A stretch of 64,000 bases of DNA from JAWKUK01 sp041398605 (GCA_041398605.1 JAWKUK010000019.1:1-64000); one strand, 5' to 3'; shown: positions 23,097-32,660, numbered from the stretch's first letter. Made by a program: numbers and translations. The notes: a model not told the origin generated them from the sequence alone.

Positions 23097-25781
23097 TCAC
23101 TCCACGTCCGGGCCAGCAGTGTCGCGCGCGTCCGTGCGTGCGAACGAGGCGCTCGCGGTCAACCGCTGTACGAGCTCGGCGGGCGAGCGGGTCGCGTCCA
23201 GCTCGATGTCCGCGAGGGCCCGATACCAGCCGCTGCGACGCTGCTCGAGCCGGCGGAGGTCCTCGAGGGGCGCGGCGCCGGTGAGCGAAGGGCGCGGCGT
23301 GGCGCTCCGTTCAAGCCGCTGCGCGAGGACCTCGGGCGCGGCGTGGAGCCAAACGACGGTCGCTCGTCCCGCGAGCCCGGCCAGGCGCGCGCGGCATTCG
23401 GGCGTCTCGACGACGCCCCCGCCCGTGGCCAGCACGACCCCGCGCCCCGGCGGCCGCCCCCCAGGTCGCATCTCGGTGGAGTCGGAGTCAGCCCATTGCA
23501 GCTCGCTGAACAGCGCGCACAGCGTCGCGCGCTCGAGCTCACGGAAGCGCGCTTCCCCGAGCGCTCGCAGCAGCGCCCCGGCTGGCTGACCGGCGAGCGG
23601 CGCCTCGGCCAACGGCCCGGGCACGAAGCGCGCGGCGAGCTCAGCGTCGAGATCGAGGAACGGCACCCCGAGCCGCTGCGCGAGCGCCGCGCCGACGGTC
23701 GACTTGCCGCTGCAGCGCAGCCCGATGAAGACGAAGGCGGGCTGCGGCAGCGGGCCCTGCGCGGCGCGCTGGCCAGCGAACCCTTCGGAGAGCGCCGCGC
23801 GCACCTCGCTCGGGAGCGGCTCCGAGAGCCCGTGAAAGCGGGCGAATTGCGCCTCCGCCTGGGCCAGGAACCAGCTCGCGCCGAGGACGGGGGTCGCGCC
23901 CTCGGCCGCTGCGAGGCGCGCGAGGGCCGTGCGCCGCGGCCGGTAGACCGCGTCGAGGACCCGCACGCCGGGGCGCAGGAGCGCAGGCGGTACCGGGGCG
24001 CGCCCCACGCCGTCGGTGCCTAGCGGCGTCGTGTGCACGATGACCTCGAACGGCTGCCCCGCGACCTGCGCGCGCGCGGGCCCTGCTGCGCGCGCGGGCC
24101 CCTGCGGCGCGAGCGCTGCCAGGTCGCGCGCCTCGCCCTGCACTGCGTCAGCGAGCGCCGCGGCCGCGCCCGCGTCGCGCGCGGCGATCGTCACCCGCGC
24201 CCCCGCGCCACGCAGCGCAAACGCAGCGGCGCGCGCTGCTCCACCCGCGCCGACGACGAGCGCCCGCTGCCCGGCGACCGCCTCGCGCCCGCCGAGCGCT
24301 GCGAGCACCGCAGGCGCGTCCGTATTCGACGCGTGCCAGCCGCCGTCCGGGCGCCGCACCAGCGTGTTCGCAGCGCCGATGGCGCGCGCCTCTTCGTCCG
24401 CAGACACAGCGAGGCGCAGCGCATCGCGCTTGAACGGCGCGGTGACCGACAGCCCACGCCAGCGGGGATCATCGAGCAGCGCGAGCAAGTCCTCGAAGCG
24501 CTCGGCCTCGAGCGGCACGAAGAGCGCGTCCGCGCCCAGCGCGCGCTGCGCCGCGCCGTGCACCCGCGGCGACGCGCTGTGAGCGAGCGGGCGCCCAACG
24601 ATCCCGAAGAGGCGCGTGACGCGGCCGCCCCCCTGCGGGGCCGTGGGCGCGCCCCCTGGGCCCCACCCCGTCGACGGCCGCGGCGGCCCCGCTGCAGGCC
24701 ATGCCGCAAGCAGCGCGCCGGCGCGCGCCTGCCCTGGCGCCGCGAGGCGGGCCGCAGGATCGTCGGGGGCTGCGAAGACCAACGCGCCGCCAAACGCCGG
24801 CGCGAGCAGGCGCGACGCGAGGCTGACGGACGGCGCGCCCGTGCAGAACGCGGCCACGCGCACCCCTGCGGCGCGCGGCCCGCTGGCTCCCTTTGCACGC
24901 TGACCTTCCGGCGCACGCTGACCTTCCGGCGCACGCTGACTCTCCGGCGCACGAACGGTGGACGGTGACGGGAGCCCAGGACGCCCTGCGAGCGCGCTGC
25001 GAGGTCCCTCGGGCTCACCTGGCCCATGGACGCCCCGCGACGCACGGGCGAGCCAGTGCAGCACCGCGAGCGCGTCTTCGGCGTGTGTGGCCTGCGGGAC
25101 GACCTTGAGGATGTCCCCCGGGCGCCAGGCGGCCAGCAGAGGCGCCACGAGCTCGTCCAAGCGCCGCTCGATGAGCGCGGCGCGCGCGACAGACGAGGAC
25201 ACGAGCCCGACGACCTCGCCGAGCGGGACGTCGGCGGCTCCAGCGGACGACCCAGCGCGCGCTTGACGCCCTCGCGCCGGTCGCTCGCGGTGCATCGCCG
25301 GAGCAAACAGGTCCCCCGGGTGGACGGAGAGCACACGGCGGGTCGCGCGCGGCAGGTGCGCGATCCAATCCGAGCGCTGGAGCAGCGCGAGGTCGACGTC
25401 GACGTAGGCGGCGCCGGCGCGCGCCGCAGCGACGAGCACACGCGCCCGCGCGAGGTCGCTGAGGGGCGTCGCGCGGCTCGGGTCCCCCACGCCGCCCGGA
25501 AAACCCGCCGCGCCATGCACCGTGGCGATCACCGGCCGCCCGAGCTGCGCGATCAACTGCCCGAGCTCGACCCCGAGGGTGCGGCCCGCGCCAGGCTCCG
25601 TCCCGAGCTCGAACGGGCCGCCGTGGGCCCCGCTCGCAGGCACGGCGGCCAGCTCGGCGAGCGCCTCGAGCCGCAGCTCCACCACGTCTGCGTCCGGCGC
25701 CGCCGCGAGCGCGAGGCGCGTCAGCTCCGCGAGGTCGTGCCCCAGGACCGAGACGACGAGCGGCCCATGGTCGACGGTCAC
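23097..25781 (-). CDS. aroDEK: Trifunctional shikimate-pathway enzyme: AroD-AroE-AroK fusion
   Basis: An 894-residue protein predicted to carry out three consecutive-pathway activities. First is type I 3-dehydroquinate dehydratase (about 5-360), with VELRLE, the active-site His in RRVLSVHPGD (H154) and the Schiff-base Lys in GDILKVVP (K226). Second is shikimate dehydrogenase (about 388-675), with FGIVGRPLAHSASPRVH, VTAPFKRDA (K451), SNTDAP (D488) and the Rossmann motif VVGAGGAARA. Third is shikimate kinase (about 680-880), with P-loop GLRCSGKST (687-695), FLDLDAEL, ATGGGVV and RPSL. A (RAPEGQ)n repeat and linker is inserted inside the dehydratase domain, before the last strand region (FCTGAPSVSLASRLLAPAFGG, AAPGQ). 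GTG 25781 overlaps the upstream stop as GTGA, so translation is coupled to the DUF2520 gene. An in-frame ATG exists at 25829. A fusion of these three enzymes recalls part of fungal AROM. Confidence 0.9.
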   Translation of the reverse strand: MTVDHGPLVVSVLGHDLAELTRLALAAAPDADVVELRLEALAELAAVPASGAHGGPFELGTEPGAGRTLGVELGQLIAQLGRPVIATVHGAAGFPGGVGDPSRATPLSDLARARVLVAAARAGAAYVDVDLALLQRSDWIAHLPRATRRVLSVHPGDLFAPAMHRERPARGRQARAGSSAGAADVPLGEVVGLVSSSVARAALIERRLDELVAPLLAAWRPGDILKVVPQATHAEDALAVLHWLARASRGVHGPGEPEGPRSALAGRPGLPSPSTVRAPESQRAPEGQRAPEGQRAKGASGPRAAGVRVAAFCTGAPSVSLASRLLAPAFGGALVFAAPDDPAARLAAPGQARAGALLAAWPAAGPPRPSTGWGPGGAPTAPQGGGRVTRLFGIVGRPLAHSASPRVHGAAQRALGADALFVPLEAERFEDLLALLDDPRWRGLSVTAPFKRDALRLAVSADEEARAIGAANTLVRRPDGGWHASNTDAPAVLAALGGREAVAGQRALVVGAGGAARAAAFALRGAGARVTIAARDAGAAAALADAVQGEARDLAALAPQGPARAAGPARAQVAGQPFEVIVHTTPLGTDGVGRAPVPPALLRPGVRVLDAVYRPRRTALARLAAAEGATPVLGASWFLAQAEAQFARFHGLSEPLPSEVRAALSEGFAGQRAAQGPLPQPAFVFIGLRCSGKSTVGAALAQRLGVPFLDLDAELAARFVPGPLAEAPLAGQPAGALLRALGEARFRELERATLCALFSELQWADSDSTEMRPGGRPPGRGVVLATGGGVVETPECRARLAGLAGRATVVWLHAAPEVLAQRLERSATPRPSLTGAAPLEDLRRLEQRRSGWYRALADIELDATRSPAELVQRLTASASFARTDARDTAGPDVE
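24896..24954 (-). repeat. 18-bp coding repeat inside the dehydratase domain
   Basis: Just over three in-frame copies of an 18-bp unit encode RAPEGQ (RAPESQ in one). It sits in the insertion within the AroD part of the fusion. Confidence 0.85.
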
Positions 25782-26899
25782 GCCTGCGCCTCCGGGCCCC
25801 GGCGCGCCTCCGCCAGAGCGCGCATGCACGGCAGGAGCGCGCTGTAGGCCGCGCTCGCGCGGGGTCCGAGCGCGCCGAGGTGACGGCGCACGAGGAGCTC
25901 GTCGCCGCGCGCCGCCGCGCCGGTCAGGGCGGCGCTCGGACCGGCGGCCCCCGTGTTCGCGACGGCGCTCGCTGCGAGCGCCGCCAGGGCCGCGCGGGCG
26001 TCCTCGAGCGGCGCGCCCGCGCGGACGAGCTCCGCCTCCGCGAGCGCGAGCAGCGCCACGACGCCCCCCGAAACGAGCGACGCTGCCGCGTGGTAGCGGA
26101 GCTTTGCGTCCCGCGCTGCGCCGAGGACCAGCTCGCCGCCGCCCAGCTCGCCGCTAGATCGGGTTACGGCCGGCGCAGCCGCGCCATCGGTGACCGTGTG
26201 CGGCAGGGCGCGCGCCGCGGGCCCGCGCAGCGCCGCGACCAAGGCCCGCGCAGCGTGCAACGCGACGGGCGGCCCGTCGAGCGCGAACCACGCCGCCTCG
26301 AAGGCGGCGCCGGTGCTGCCAGGCGCGAGCGCGACCAACGGGTGCACGCTGCCGGTGGCGAGCCCGAGGTCCTCGAGGGCGCCCAACACCTCGCGACCAT
26401 GGGCGCCGCTCGTGTGCAGGACCACCCGCGGCGCGCCGGCGCCATGGGGCGCCGCCAGCCCGCGCGCGTCGAGCCCCCGCGCGAGCTCACGCGCGACGTC
26501 CTCCAGCGCCGCGTCGCTGACCGCGAGGACCATCGCGCGCGCCCCCGCGAGCTGGAGCGGATCCGTCACGGCGGCCGCGCGGCTCCCCGCACGCGCGGCG
26601 ACCCTGCGCGCAGCCGCCGCGTCGCGGCCATGGATCAACACGATGTGGCCCTGGGCCGCGAGGCGCGTGGCGAGCGCCCCAGCCACGGCCCCCGTACCCA
26701 GGATGCCCCAGGTCGCCACCTTGTTGCCGGCCGGCCTAAGCTGCGCGCACCGATCGAGCTCGGCACCGTTGCCGGCTCCGTTGTCGGCTCCGTTGTCGGC
26801 ACGGTTGTCGGCACGGTTGTCGGCACCGTTGCCGGCAATGTTCTCGGCACCGTTACCGGCACCGTGGTCGGCACTGTCGTCGCTCGTGCTGGCGCTCAT
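25778..26899 (-). CDS. Rossmann-fold / DUF2520 oxidoreductase-like protein
   Basis: A 373-residue protein. Residues 1-50 are low-complexity, built from NGAD/NGAG tetrapeptides. From residue 65 there is a nucleotide-binding fold (WGILGTGAVAGALATRLAAQGH), with ARAMVLAVSDAALEDVA, then LHTSGAHG and GSVHPLVAL, typical of the COG5495/DUF2520 group. The C-terminal helical domain has KLRYHAAASLVSGGVVALLALA. The reaction is not known; the family resembles NADP-binding ketopantoate or pyrroline-5-carboxylate reductases. It is directly upstream of and overlaps the AroD-E-K fusion by 4 bases. Confidence 0.8.
   Translation of the reverse strand: MSASTSDDSADHGAGNGAENIAGNGADNRADNRADNGADNGAGNGAELDRCAQLRPAGNKVATWGILGTGAVAGALATRLAAQGHIVLIHGRDAAAARRVAARAGSRAAAVTDPLQLAGARAMVLAVSDAALEDVARELARGLDARGLAAPHGAGAPRVVLHTSGAHGREVLGALEDLGLATGSVHPLVALAPGSTGAAFEAAWFALDGPPVALHAARALVAALRGPAARALPHTVTDGAAAPAVTRSSGELGGGELVLGAARDAKLRYHAAASLVSGGVVALLALAEAELVRAGAPLEDARAALAALAASAVANTGAAGPSAALTGAAARGDELLVRRHLGALGPRASAAYSALLPCMRALAEARRGPEAQA
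26763..26875 (-). repeat. 12-bp coding repeat at the N-terminus
   Basis: About nine imperfect in-frame copies of a 12-bp unit encode Gly-Ala-Asp/Glu-Asn tetrapeptides. They precede the conserved Rossmann fold, so they are unlikely to be needed for catalysis. Confidence 0.85.
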
Positions 26900-26982
26900 C
26901 GTGTGCTCGCAGGTCGCGCGAGACGTCCTCCATGGTGCTTGCCGACTCGAGCGCGGTGCGTCGCCCTCGGACGAGTTCAGCG

Positions 26983-28080
26983 TCAGCCGAGTCGCTGGCG
27001 CAGGTAGGCCGCGCGGAGCTTGTCGCGCTCGCTCGTCTCGAGCAACGCCACGTCGCCCGACTTGGCGGTCAAGACCTGCAGGTGGCCCTTTTGGACCTGT
27101 ACGCCGAGCACGTTGAGCAAGCCGATCGGCGCAGCGGTCGTCAGCCCGAGCTGCACGCCGAGGCGCACGTTCGAGAGGTGCGCCAACGCGTCGTCGGTCG
27201 GCATCGACCGCGCCGTGCGCAGCGCCGCGACGGAGCTGGTGACGCGATCGGTCAGCGCCGCGCGCATCTCCTCCACGAGCGTCGCGCGGAGCTTGCGCTC
27301 GAAGTCGACGATGAGCGGCACGAGCGCGCGCAGGTCTTCGATCAGCTGCGCTTCGCTGCGCCCGAGCGTGATCTGGTTGCTGATCTGGTAGAGGTCGCCG
27401 GCGGCGCGGCTCCCCTCACCGTGCATGCCGCGCACCGCGAGGCCGGTGCGCTGGGCAGCCGCGAAGACCTTCTCGAGCTCGCGCCGCACGAGGCCCAATG
27501 CGGGCAAGTGGAGCATCGCCGAAGCCCGCAGGCCCGTCCCGACGTTGGTGGGGCAGCCCGTCAAGTATCCGAGCCGCGGAGTGACGGCAAACGGCACGCG
27601 GTCCTCGATGTATCGGTCGAGGTTGCGCGCGCGGTCCCAGGCGAGGTCGAGGTCGAAGCCGGCGGCCAACGCCTGGACCCGCAGGTGGTCCTCTTCGTTG
27701 ATCATCACCGAGACGGTCTCGGAGGCGCCAAACGCGACCGCGCGCCCCGGGAGGAGCGGGTCGAGCACCTCAGGCCGCACGAGATCACGGCTCGCGAGGT
27801 TGCGCTCCAGCAGCAGGAGGCGCAGCAGTGGCGAGGCGCTCGCGACATCGACCCAACGCGTTTCGCCGTCGAGGCGCGCCTCGGCGAGGACGGGCCGGAG
27901 CCGCTCCGCTAGCTTCAGCGCCTCCTCGGCGCTGAGCTTGGGCACGAACCGCACGCCATCCACGTTGCGCGCGAGGCGCACCCGACACGAGACGACGACG
28001 TCGGACTCCGGCCCTTCGGACGAGAGCCATGCGCCCAAGTGGGCGGCCAAGGAGTGACAGTCGATCGGGGAGTACGGCAC
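26983..28080 (-). CDS. mcsB: McsB-type protein arginine kinase
   Basis: A 365-residue ATP:guanido phosphotransferase. In Firmicutes McsB phosphorylates arginine side chains and marks proteins for ClpCP. Key features are VVSCRVRLARN near the N-terminus, the catalytic loop INEEDHLR (127-134) and the active-site Cys in GYLTGCPTNVGTG (C176), then GLYQISN-like DLYQISNQITLGRSE. The start is GTG 28080. In Bacillus the gene sits with ctsR, mcsA and clpC; none of these is in this window, so its partners are elsewhere or absent. Small-molecule guanidino kinases are an alternative, but the length and loop match McsB. Confidence 0.9.
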   Translation of the reverse strand: MPYSPIDCHSLAAHLGAWLSSEGPESDVVVSCRVRLARNVDGVRFVPKLSAEEALKLAERLRPVLAEARLDGETRWVDVASASPLLRLLLLERNLASRDLVRPEVLDPLLPGRAVAFGASETVSVMINEEDHLRVQALAAGFDLDLAWDRARNLDRYIEDRVPFAVTPRLGYLTGCPTNVGTGLRASAMLHLPALGLVRRELEKVFAAAQRTGLAVRGMHGEGSRAAGDLYQISNQITLGRSEAQLIEDLRALVPLIVDFERKLRATLVEEMRAALTDRVTSSVAALRTARSMPTDDALAHLSNVRLGVQLGLTTAAPIGLLNVLGVQVQKGHLQVLTAKSGDVALLETSERDKLRAAYLRQRLG

Positions 28081-28192
28081 GGCGGTTCGCTGAGCGCGTT
28101 ATAGCCCACTCTGGCCATCGATCGGAGCCCCTGCCTGCATGTCGCGGCCTTTCCTGCGCCGCGAGGCCCGACCGGGGACCGCGGCCGCGGCG

Positions 28193-29737
28193 TCAGGTCG
28201 GGTCGCCGAACTTCCGGGGAGCGAAGGCGCGGCCGAGGTTCCCGAGGCGGCTCCGGAGGAGCCGTACGAGCCGTTCGGACTCCTCGCGCAGGGCGTCCAG
28301 CTCCACCTCGGCGGCGCGGGCGCGCTCGAAGGCGGCGGTGAGCTCCGCGTGCAGGTCATCCACCCGCGCTTCGCGGTCCAGGAGGGCGTTGCCGTGCCGG
28401 GTCGCGAGGTCACGATGCTCCTCCAAGGTCGATTCAAGCAAGGAGCGCAGCCCGTGGTGCTGCTCGAGCTCGCTGCGTAGCGCCTTCGCTTCGGCGCGGG
28501 CGCCGGCGAGGTCCGCGGACGCCGCGGCGCGCTCGCGCGCGAGGTCCGCGCGCGCCGCAACCAGCTCACTCTCGAGGTCGCGCAGGCGGGCCCGGTGCTC
28601 GTCGAGCGCGGCTCCTCGCACCTCGATCTCGCGCGCGAGGTCGCTCTGCAGCGCCTCGTGCTGCGCCAGCCCAGCCCTGAGCCCTTCGATGTCGGCGCGC
28701 AAGGCCGCGACCGTGGCGCGATTGCCCGCGAGGTCCGCCTCGAGGTCGCGCTGGACGCACGCGTTGGCCGCGCGTTCGCGATCGAGCTCGGCGCGCAACG
28801 CAACGACGGTCGCGCGGTGCGCCGTCAGGTCCGCTTCGACCGTGCGCTGGGCCTCGTCGTGCTGACGCAAGTCCTCTTCGAGCGAGCGCACCACCTGGTG
28901 CAGGCGCTCGAGCTCGGGCCGCAACGCGTCGCGCTGGTGGTCGAAGGCGAGCAGCTCCTGGGCCAGCGGCAAGAACGCAGGGAGCGCCTCGCGCGGCGCA
29001 CCGGGGGGCGCGAGCACCTTGCTCGCTTCGGGCATCGGCGCCCCCGCGACCGCGCCGATGACGACGTGACGGTACACCGGCTCGATGTGGTCCGAAGCGT
29101 AGAGCGTCGCGTTGTAGAACTTGAAGATCCGTTGGCCGAGCTCACGCAACGTCGGGTCGTAGTCGACGTAGAACTCGAGGCACATCAAGAGGATCCAGCG
29201 GTCGAGGTTCGCGTGGCCGAAGCTCTTGACGGTGAGCCCCGCCGCCGCGAGCACGCCCTCGGTCTCCGCTCGATCCGGCAGCCCGTAAGCGCGATGCTCG
29301 CGCAGGTACCGGTGCTCGATGCCGAGCTTCTGCTCGAGGAAGACGAGGACGGCCTCTTCGGCTTCTTCCACGCGCGCGGTCTGATACGGCCCGGCGATCA
29401 TCACGTAGCCACGCGAGACACGCGCGCACTCCGCCACGAACGCGGCGCGCGCCTGCGGCGGGACGTGCTCCAGGGTATCGAACGCGGCGACGACGTCGAA
29501 CGCGCCGTCCATGAACGGCAAGCGGCTGCCGTCACCGAGCACGAGGCCCGGGCTGGGCGCGGGCTCCATGTCGACGAGGTCGACGCGGTCCGCCGGCAAG
29601 AAGTCACGTAGCAGCGCCGTGCGACCGCCGACGTCGAGGATGCGCAGGCGCTTGCCTGGCGGCCGGACCTCGCCGACGAGGTCGGAGACGAGCCGGTAGC
29701 GCTGGTATTGATCGAATGGCAGGCGTTCGACGTCCAC
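28193..29737 (-). CDS. SAM-dependent methyltransferase with long coiled coil
   Basis: A 514-residue protein from GTG 29737. Residues 30-150 form a class I methyltransferase core: motif I LDVGGRTA (34-41), VDLVDMEPAP, then GDGSRLPFMDGAFDVVAAFDTLEHVPP. A helical region carries CLEFYVDYDPTLRELG. From about residue 285 to 500 the protein is almost entirely heptad-rich coiled coil (repeated LRAEL, LESEL, RADLARERAAA). Such proteins occur in polysaccharide or surface-glycan loci, but no such cluster is visible here. The start is 11 bases after the arginase stop, so the two are probably cotranscribed. The substrate is unknown. Confidence 0.78.
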   Translation of the reverse strand: MDVERLPFDQYQRYRLVSDLVGEVRPPGKRLRILDVGGRTALLRDFLPADRVDLVDMEPAPSPGLVLGDGSRLPFMDGAFDVVAAFDTLEHVPPQARAAFVAECARVSRGYVMIAGPYQTARVEEAEEAVLVFLEQKLGIEHRYLREHRAYGLPDRAETEGVLAAAGLTVKSFGHANLDRWILLMCLEFYVDYDPTLRELGQRIFKFYNATLYASDHIEPVYRHVVIGAVAGAPMPEASKVLAPPGAPREALPAFLPLAQELLAFDHQRDALRPELERLHQVVRSLEEDLRQHDEAQRTVEADLTAHRATVVALRAELDRERAANACVQRDLEADLAGNRATVAALRADIEGLRAGLAQHEALQSDLAREIEVRGAALDEHRARLRDLESELVAARADLARERAAASADLAGARAEAKALRSELEQHHGLRSLLESTLEEHRDLATRHGNALLDREARVDDLHAELTAAFERARAAEVELDALREESERLVRLLRSRLGNLGRAFAPRKFGDPT

Positions 29738-29748
29738 GGGGCGGGCTC

Positions 29749-30672
29749 TCAGATGACCGTCTTGCCGAGGGCGGACAGAGCGAACTCGACCGCTGCGAGG
29801 GCGGTGCGATTGCGCTCGTCGAGGATGGGATTGATCTCGGTGAACTCGAGGCTGACGAGCCTCCCCGACTCGGCCACCATCTCGCACACCGTGTGCGCTT
29901 CACGATACGACATGCCCCCGGGGACAGGAGTTCCCACACCGGGACACACGCCCGGATCCGTGCCGTCGACGTCAAAGGAGAGGTGGAACCCAGCCGTGCC
30001 GTCACACGCGTGCCGGAGCGCGTCCTCCATCACCGCCCGGACCCCGCGCTGGTCGATCTCCTTCATGGTGAAGCACCGGACGCCGCTGGCGAGGACCGTC
30101 TCGCGCTCGAGCGCGTCGACGGAGCGGATGCCGACGAGGGCGACGTTGCGCGGCTGCACCATCGGGGTCGTCCCGGCGAGGCCGGTGAGCCCCGCAGGAC
30201 CGTCGCCGATGATGGCCGCGAGCGGCATCCCGTGGACGTTGCCAGACTCCGACGTTCGCGGCGTGTTCATGTCCGCGTGGGCGTCGAACCAGATCAGGCC
30301 GATGCTCTGCCCGCGCGCCGCGTGGTGAGCGGCGACCCCGGCGACGGTGCCAGCGGCGATCGAGTGGTCGCCCCCCATGACCAGCGGGAATCGGCCGGAC
30401 CCGAGCATCTCTCGGACACGCTCTGCGAGCGCGCCGCACGTCTCGACGATCGCGTCGAGGTAGCGCGCCGAAGGGTCCGAAGCCGCGGTATCGCCGCGGT
30501 CCACGACGTTGATGTTGCCGCAGTCTTCGACGGTCAGGCCGAGCGCACGGATGCGCTCTGCGAGGCCCGCGATGCGCAAGGCGCTCGGCCCCATGTCGAC
30601 GCCGCGGCGATTTCCCCCGAGGTCCATGGGGACGCCAAGGAGCGCGATCGGTTGGGAAGGACTGTGATCCAT
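29749..30672 (-). CDS. rocF: Arginase
   Basis: Hydrolyses arginine to ornithine and urea. It has 307 residues with all three manganese motifs of the ureohydrolase family: GGDHS, WFDAHADMNT and SFDVDGTDP. The substrate loop SGNVHGMPLA and the C-terminal SLEFTEINPILDERNRTA match true arginases rather than agmatinases. The frame is open upstream, but ATG 30672 begins just before IALLGVPMDLGG. It is 39 bases after the HEAT gene and 11 bases before the methyltransferase gene. Confidence 0.94.
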   Translation of the reverse strand: MDHSPSQPIALLGVPMDLGGNRRGVDMGPSALRIAGLAERIRALGLTVEDCGNINVVDRGDTAASDPSARYLDAIVETCGALAERVREMLGSGRFPLVMGGDHSIAAGTVAGVAAHHAARGQSIGLIWFDAHADMNTPRTSESGNVHGMPLAAIIGDGPAGLTGLAGTTPMVQPRNVALVGIRSVDALERETVLASGVRCFTMKEIDQRGVRAVMEDALRHACDGTAGFHLSFDVDGTDPGVCPGVGTPVPGGMSYREAHTVCEMVAESGRLVSLEFTEINPILDERNRTALAAVEFALSALGKTVI

Positions 30673-30710
30673 GGGAACTCGGGTCGCAGGGTTCGAGCGC
30701 GCCCTCGCGC

Positions 30711-32660
30711 TCAACGGGTTCGTCCGCCGAGCATCCCAATGTAGGCGCCCTGGAGCGCCGGCTCTTCCGCGCCGCTCGCTGTGCCGAGCTCTGCGCGCAG
30801 CGCCTCGTACTCTCGAGGACCGCCCCAATCACCGAGGGCGAAGCCCAGCCGGCGCACGTCCTCTTCACGCGCCTCCGCCGGCGGACGCACGATCCACTGG
30901 CGCAGGACCTGCGCACCGCGCGTCTCGTAGACGATGCCGGCAGCGAGGATAGAGAGGTTCCCGTCGAGGCCCCAGACCGCTGCAGAGAGCAGCGGATCGA
31001 CCGCCCGGTGCCGGTTCCGCACGAGGGCCGAGGCGCAGAGCAGGTTCGCGATCGTGGAGCCGTCGAAGGGGAACGCGGTCGCGAGGGCCTCGAGGTCGTC
31101 GGCGTCCGGCTGCTTGCCGAGCGCGCGGATGATGCGGAACGCCTCGGGGGTGTTTGGGTCCAACGAAGGGAGCGCTTCGCGGAGGTGGGGCGCGCTCGAG
31201 CGCCGCCCGCTGAGGACGAGGATCGCCTCGGCCTCCAGGCGATCCGACTCGTCGAGCGTGGGCGCGATGCGGTCGAGCAGGTCGATCACATTGATGTCCG
31301 GCGAGGCGCGCTCGAACATCTCGAAGAGGTAGCCGCTCAGGCGCGGTGTCCGGCGCTCTGCTGGGGTGTTGAAGACCGCCTCCACCTCGCGCTGAGCTGC
31401 GGCCTCGCCGAGGCGCACCCTGGAGATGAAAGCGCTCGCCTGGACCCATGGTTCGGGGTCCCGCGCGAGGTCGCGCAGCACCGTCGCATAGTCGCTGAGG
31501 CCCGCGGCGCCCACGGCGTAGGCGGCGTTGGCCCGGTCGCGCGGGTCGTCGCTCTCGAAGGCATCATTCAACGCCTCCTCGTACGGCCCTCCCGCGCGGT
31601 GCAGGAACGCGGCCACGATCGGGCGGACCTCAGGGGTCACGGCCGCGATCCCAAGGGAGCCCGGAAACCGGCGCCAGTCCTCGCGCACGACGATCGTATC
31701 GACGAGCCGGACCCACTCCGCGCGGTTCGACGGGCGCCAAACGCCGGACTCGATCAGCCGCTCGAGCTCTAGCGGTATGAGCTGCACCGCAGCCTCGATG
31801 CGCGCCACCGAGCGCCCCGGCTGCATCAGGACCTCGAGCATCTGGTCGCGGGCTGTGCCGTGCCGCAGGTCAGGCGCGCAGTTGTAGACGAGGGCCTCGA
31901 GGAACTCCTTGTTGCCTGCGAGCTCGTCGGTCCGGACACGCTTCCACGGGCGACCGTCGACGGTGCCGAACCGGCGGGCGGCCTCCCAGCGGAGCTCGTA
32001 CAGCTGGCGCCATAAGGCTGGCGGCGTCGTGGAGAGCGGGTCGATCGCGTGCGCCATCGCCTCGCGGGCCTGGACTGCGACGACGCCGTCGGCGCTGGCG
32101 AAGCGCGCGAGGCTGCTACGCGCCTGGGGCTCGTTGCAGCGCGCCAGCGCCACCAGGCACGCGGATTGGATCTGGCCCACCTCAGCGGTGGCGAGGCGCT
32201 CGAGCAGGGGCAGGCCCTCCCCGATCCCCTGGCCGAGCTCGCCTAGGGCGAGGAGCGCCGCGACGCGGTCCTCGATCGGGCCCTCCGAGGCCGCAGCGAT
32301 CAGCGTCGCGCGCTCCGAGATGGCGCCCGAGGCGCCGAGCGTGACGAGCGCGATCGCCCGGCGCGGCTCACCGAGGGCCGTGGCCTGGAGCTCGATGCGC
32401 GCCGCCTGGGCGCTGGCTGCGTCGAAGCCCGTGCGCCGATCCCGCGCGGCCGGGTCAAAGGCGCGGCTGCCCTCGCGCTGGGCACCGCCGGCGACAGGCG
32501 CGCCGCCGCGCTGGGGCGCTGCGGCCCGCTCTTGGGCGGGGGCCCGTCCCGGTGCGGGGGCCGCGGCGACCGGCTGGGAAGCCGCAGGGCTGTCGCCCGC
32601 GCCCTGAATCACAGGGCTCGCGGTCGCGAGCAACAGGCAGATGAGGGCGGTCGAGGGCAT
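30711..32660 (-). CDS. Exported HEAT-repeat protein
   Basis: A 649-residue protein. The signal peptide (about 1-20, ending SPVIQGAG) is followed by an Ala/Pro/Gln-rich linker (20-65). From there to the C-terminus run helical repeats such as EDRVAALLALGELGQGIGEGLPLLERLA, DRANAAYAVGAAGLSDYATVLRDLA and PEAFRIIRALGKQPDADDLEALA. No catalytic motif is visible. These proteins are frequent in planctomycetes and presumably bind partners in the periplasm. The frame is open to 32789, but ATG 32660 gives the signal peptide. Confidence 0.78.
   Translation of the reverse strand: MPSTALICLLLATASPVIQGAGDSPAASQPVAAAPAPGRAPAQERAAAPQRGGAPVAGGAQREGSRAFDPAARDRRTGFDAASAQAARIELQATALGEPRRAIALVTLGASGAISERATLIAAASEGPIEDRVAALLALGELGQGIGEGLPLLERLATAEVGQIQSACLVALARCNEPQARSSLARFASADGVVAVQAREAMAHAIDPLSTTPPALWRQLYELRWEAARRFGTVDGRPWKRVRTDELAGNKEFLEALVYNCAPDLRHGTARDQMLEVLMQPGRSVARIEAAVQLIPLELERLIESGVWRPSNRAEWVRLVDTIVVREDWRRFPGSLGIAAVTPEVRPIVAAFLHRAGGPYEEALNDAFESDDPRDRANAAYAVGAAGLSDYATVLRDLARDPEPWVQASAFISRVRLGEAAAQREVEAVFNTPAERRTPRLSGYLFEMFERASPDINVIDLLDRIAPTLDESDRLEAEAILVLSGRRSSAPHLREALPSLDPNTPEAFRIIRALGKQPDADDLEALATAFPFDGSTIANLLCASALVRNRHRAVDPLLSAAVWGLDGNLSILAAGIVYETRGAQVLRQWIVRPPAEAREEDVRRLGFALGDWGGPREYEALRAELGTASGAEEPALQGAYIGMLGGRTR

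Noticed and set aside
28193..29887. Methyltransferase start upstream of 29737
   Set aside because: The extra residues are Arg-rich, overlap the arginase gene in another frame, and precede the conserved domain without any motif.
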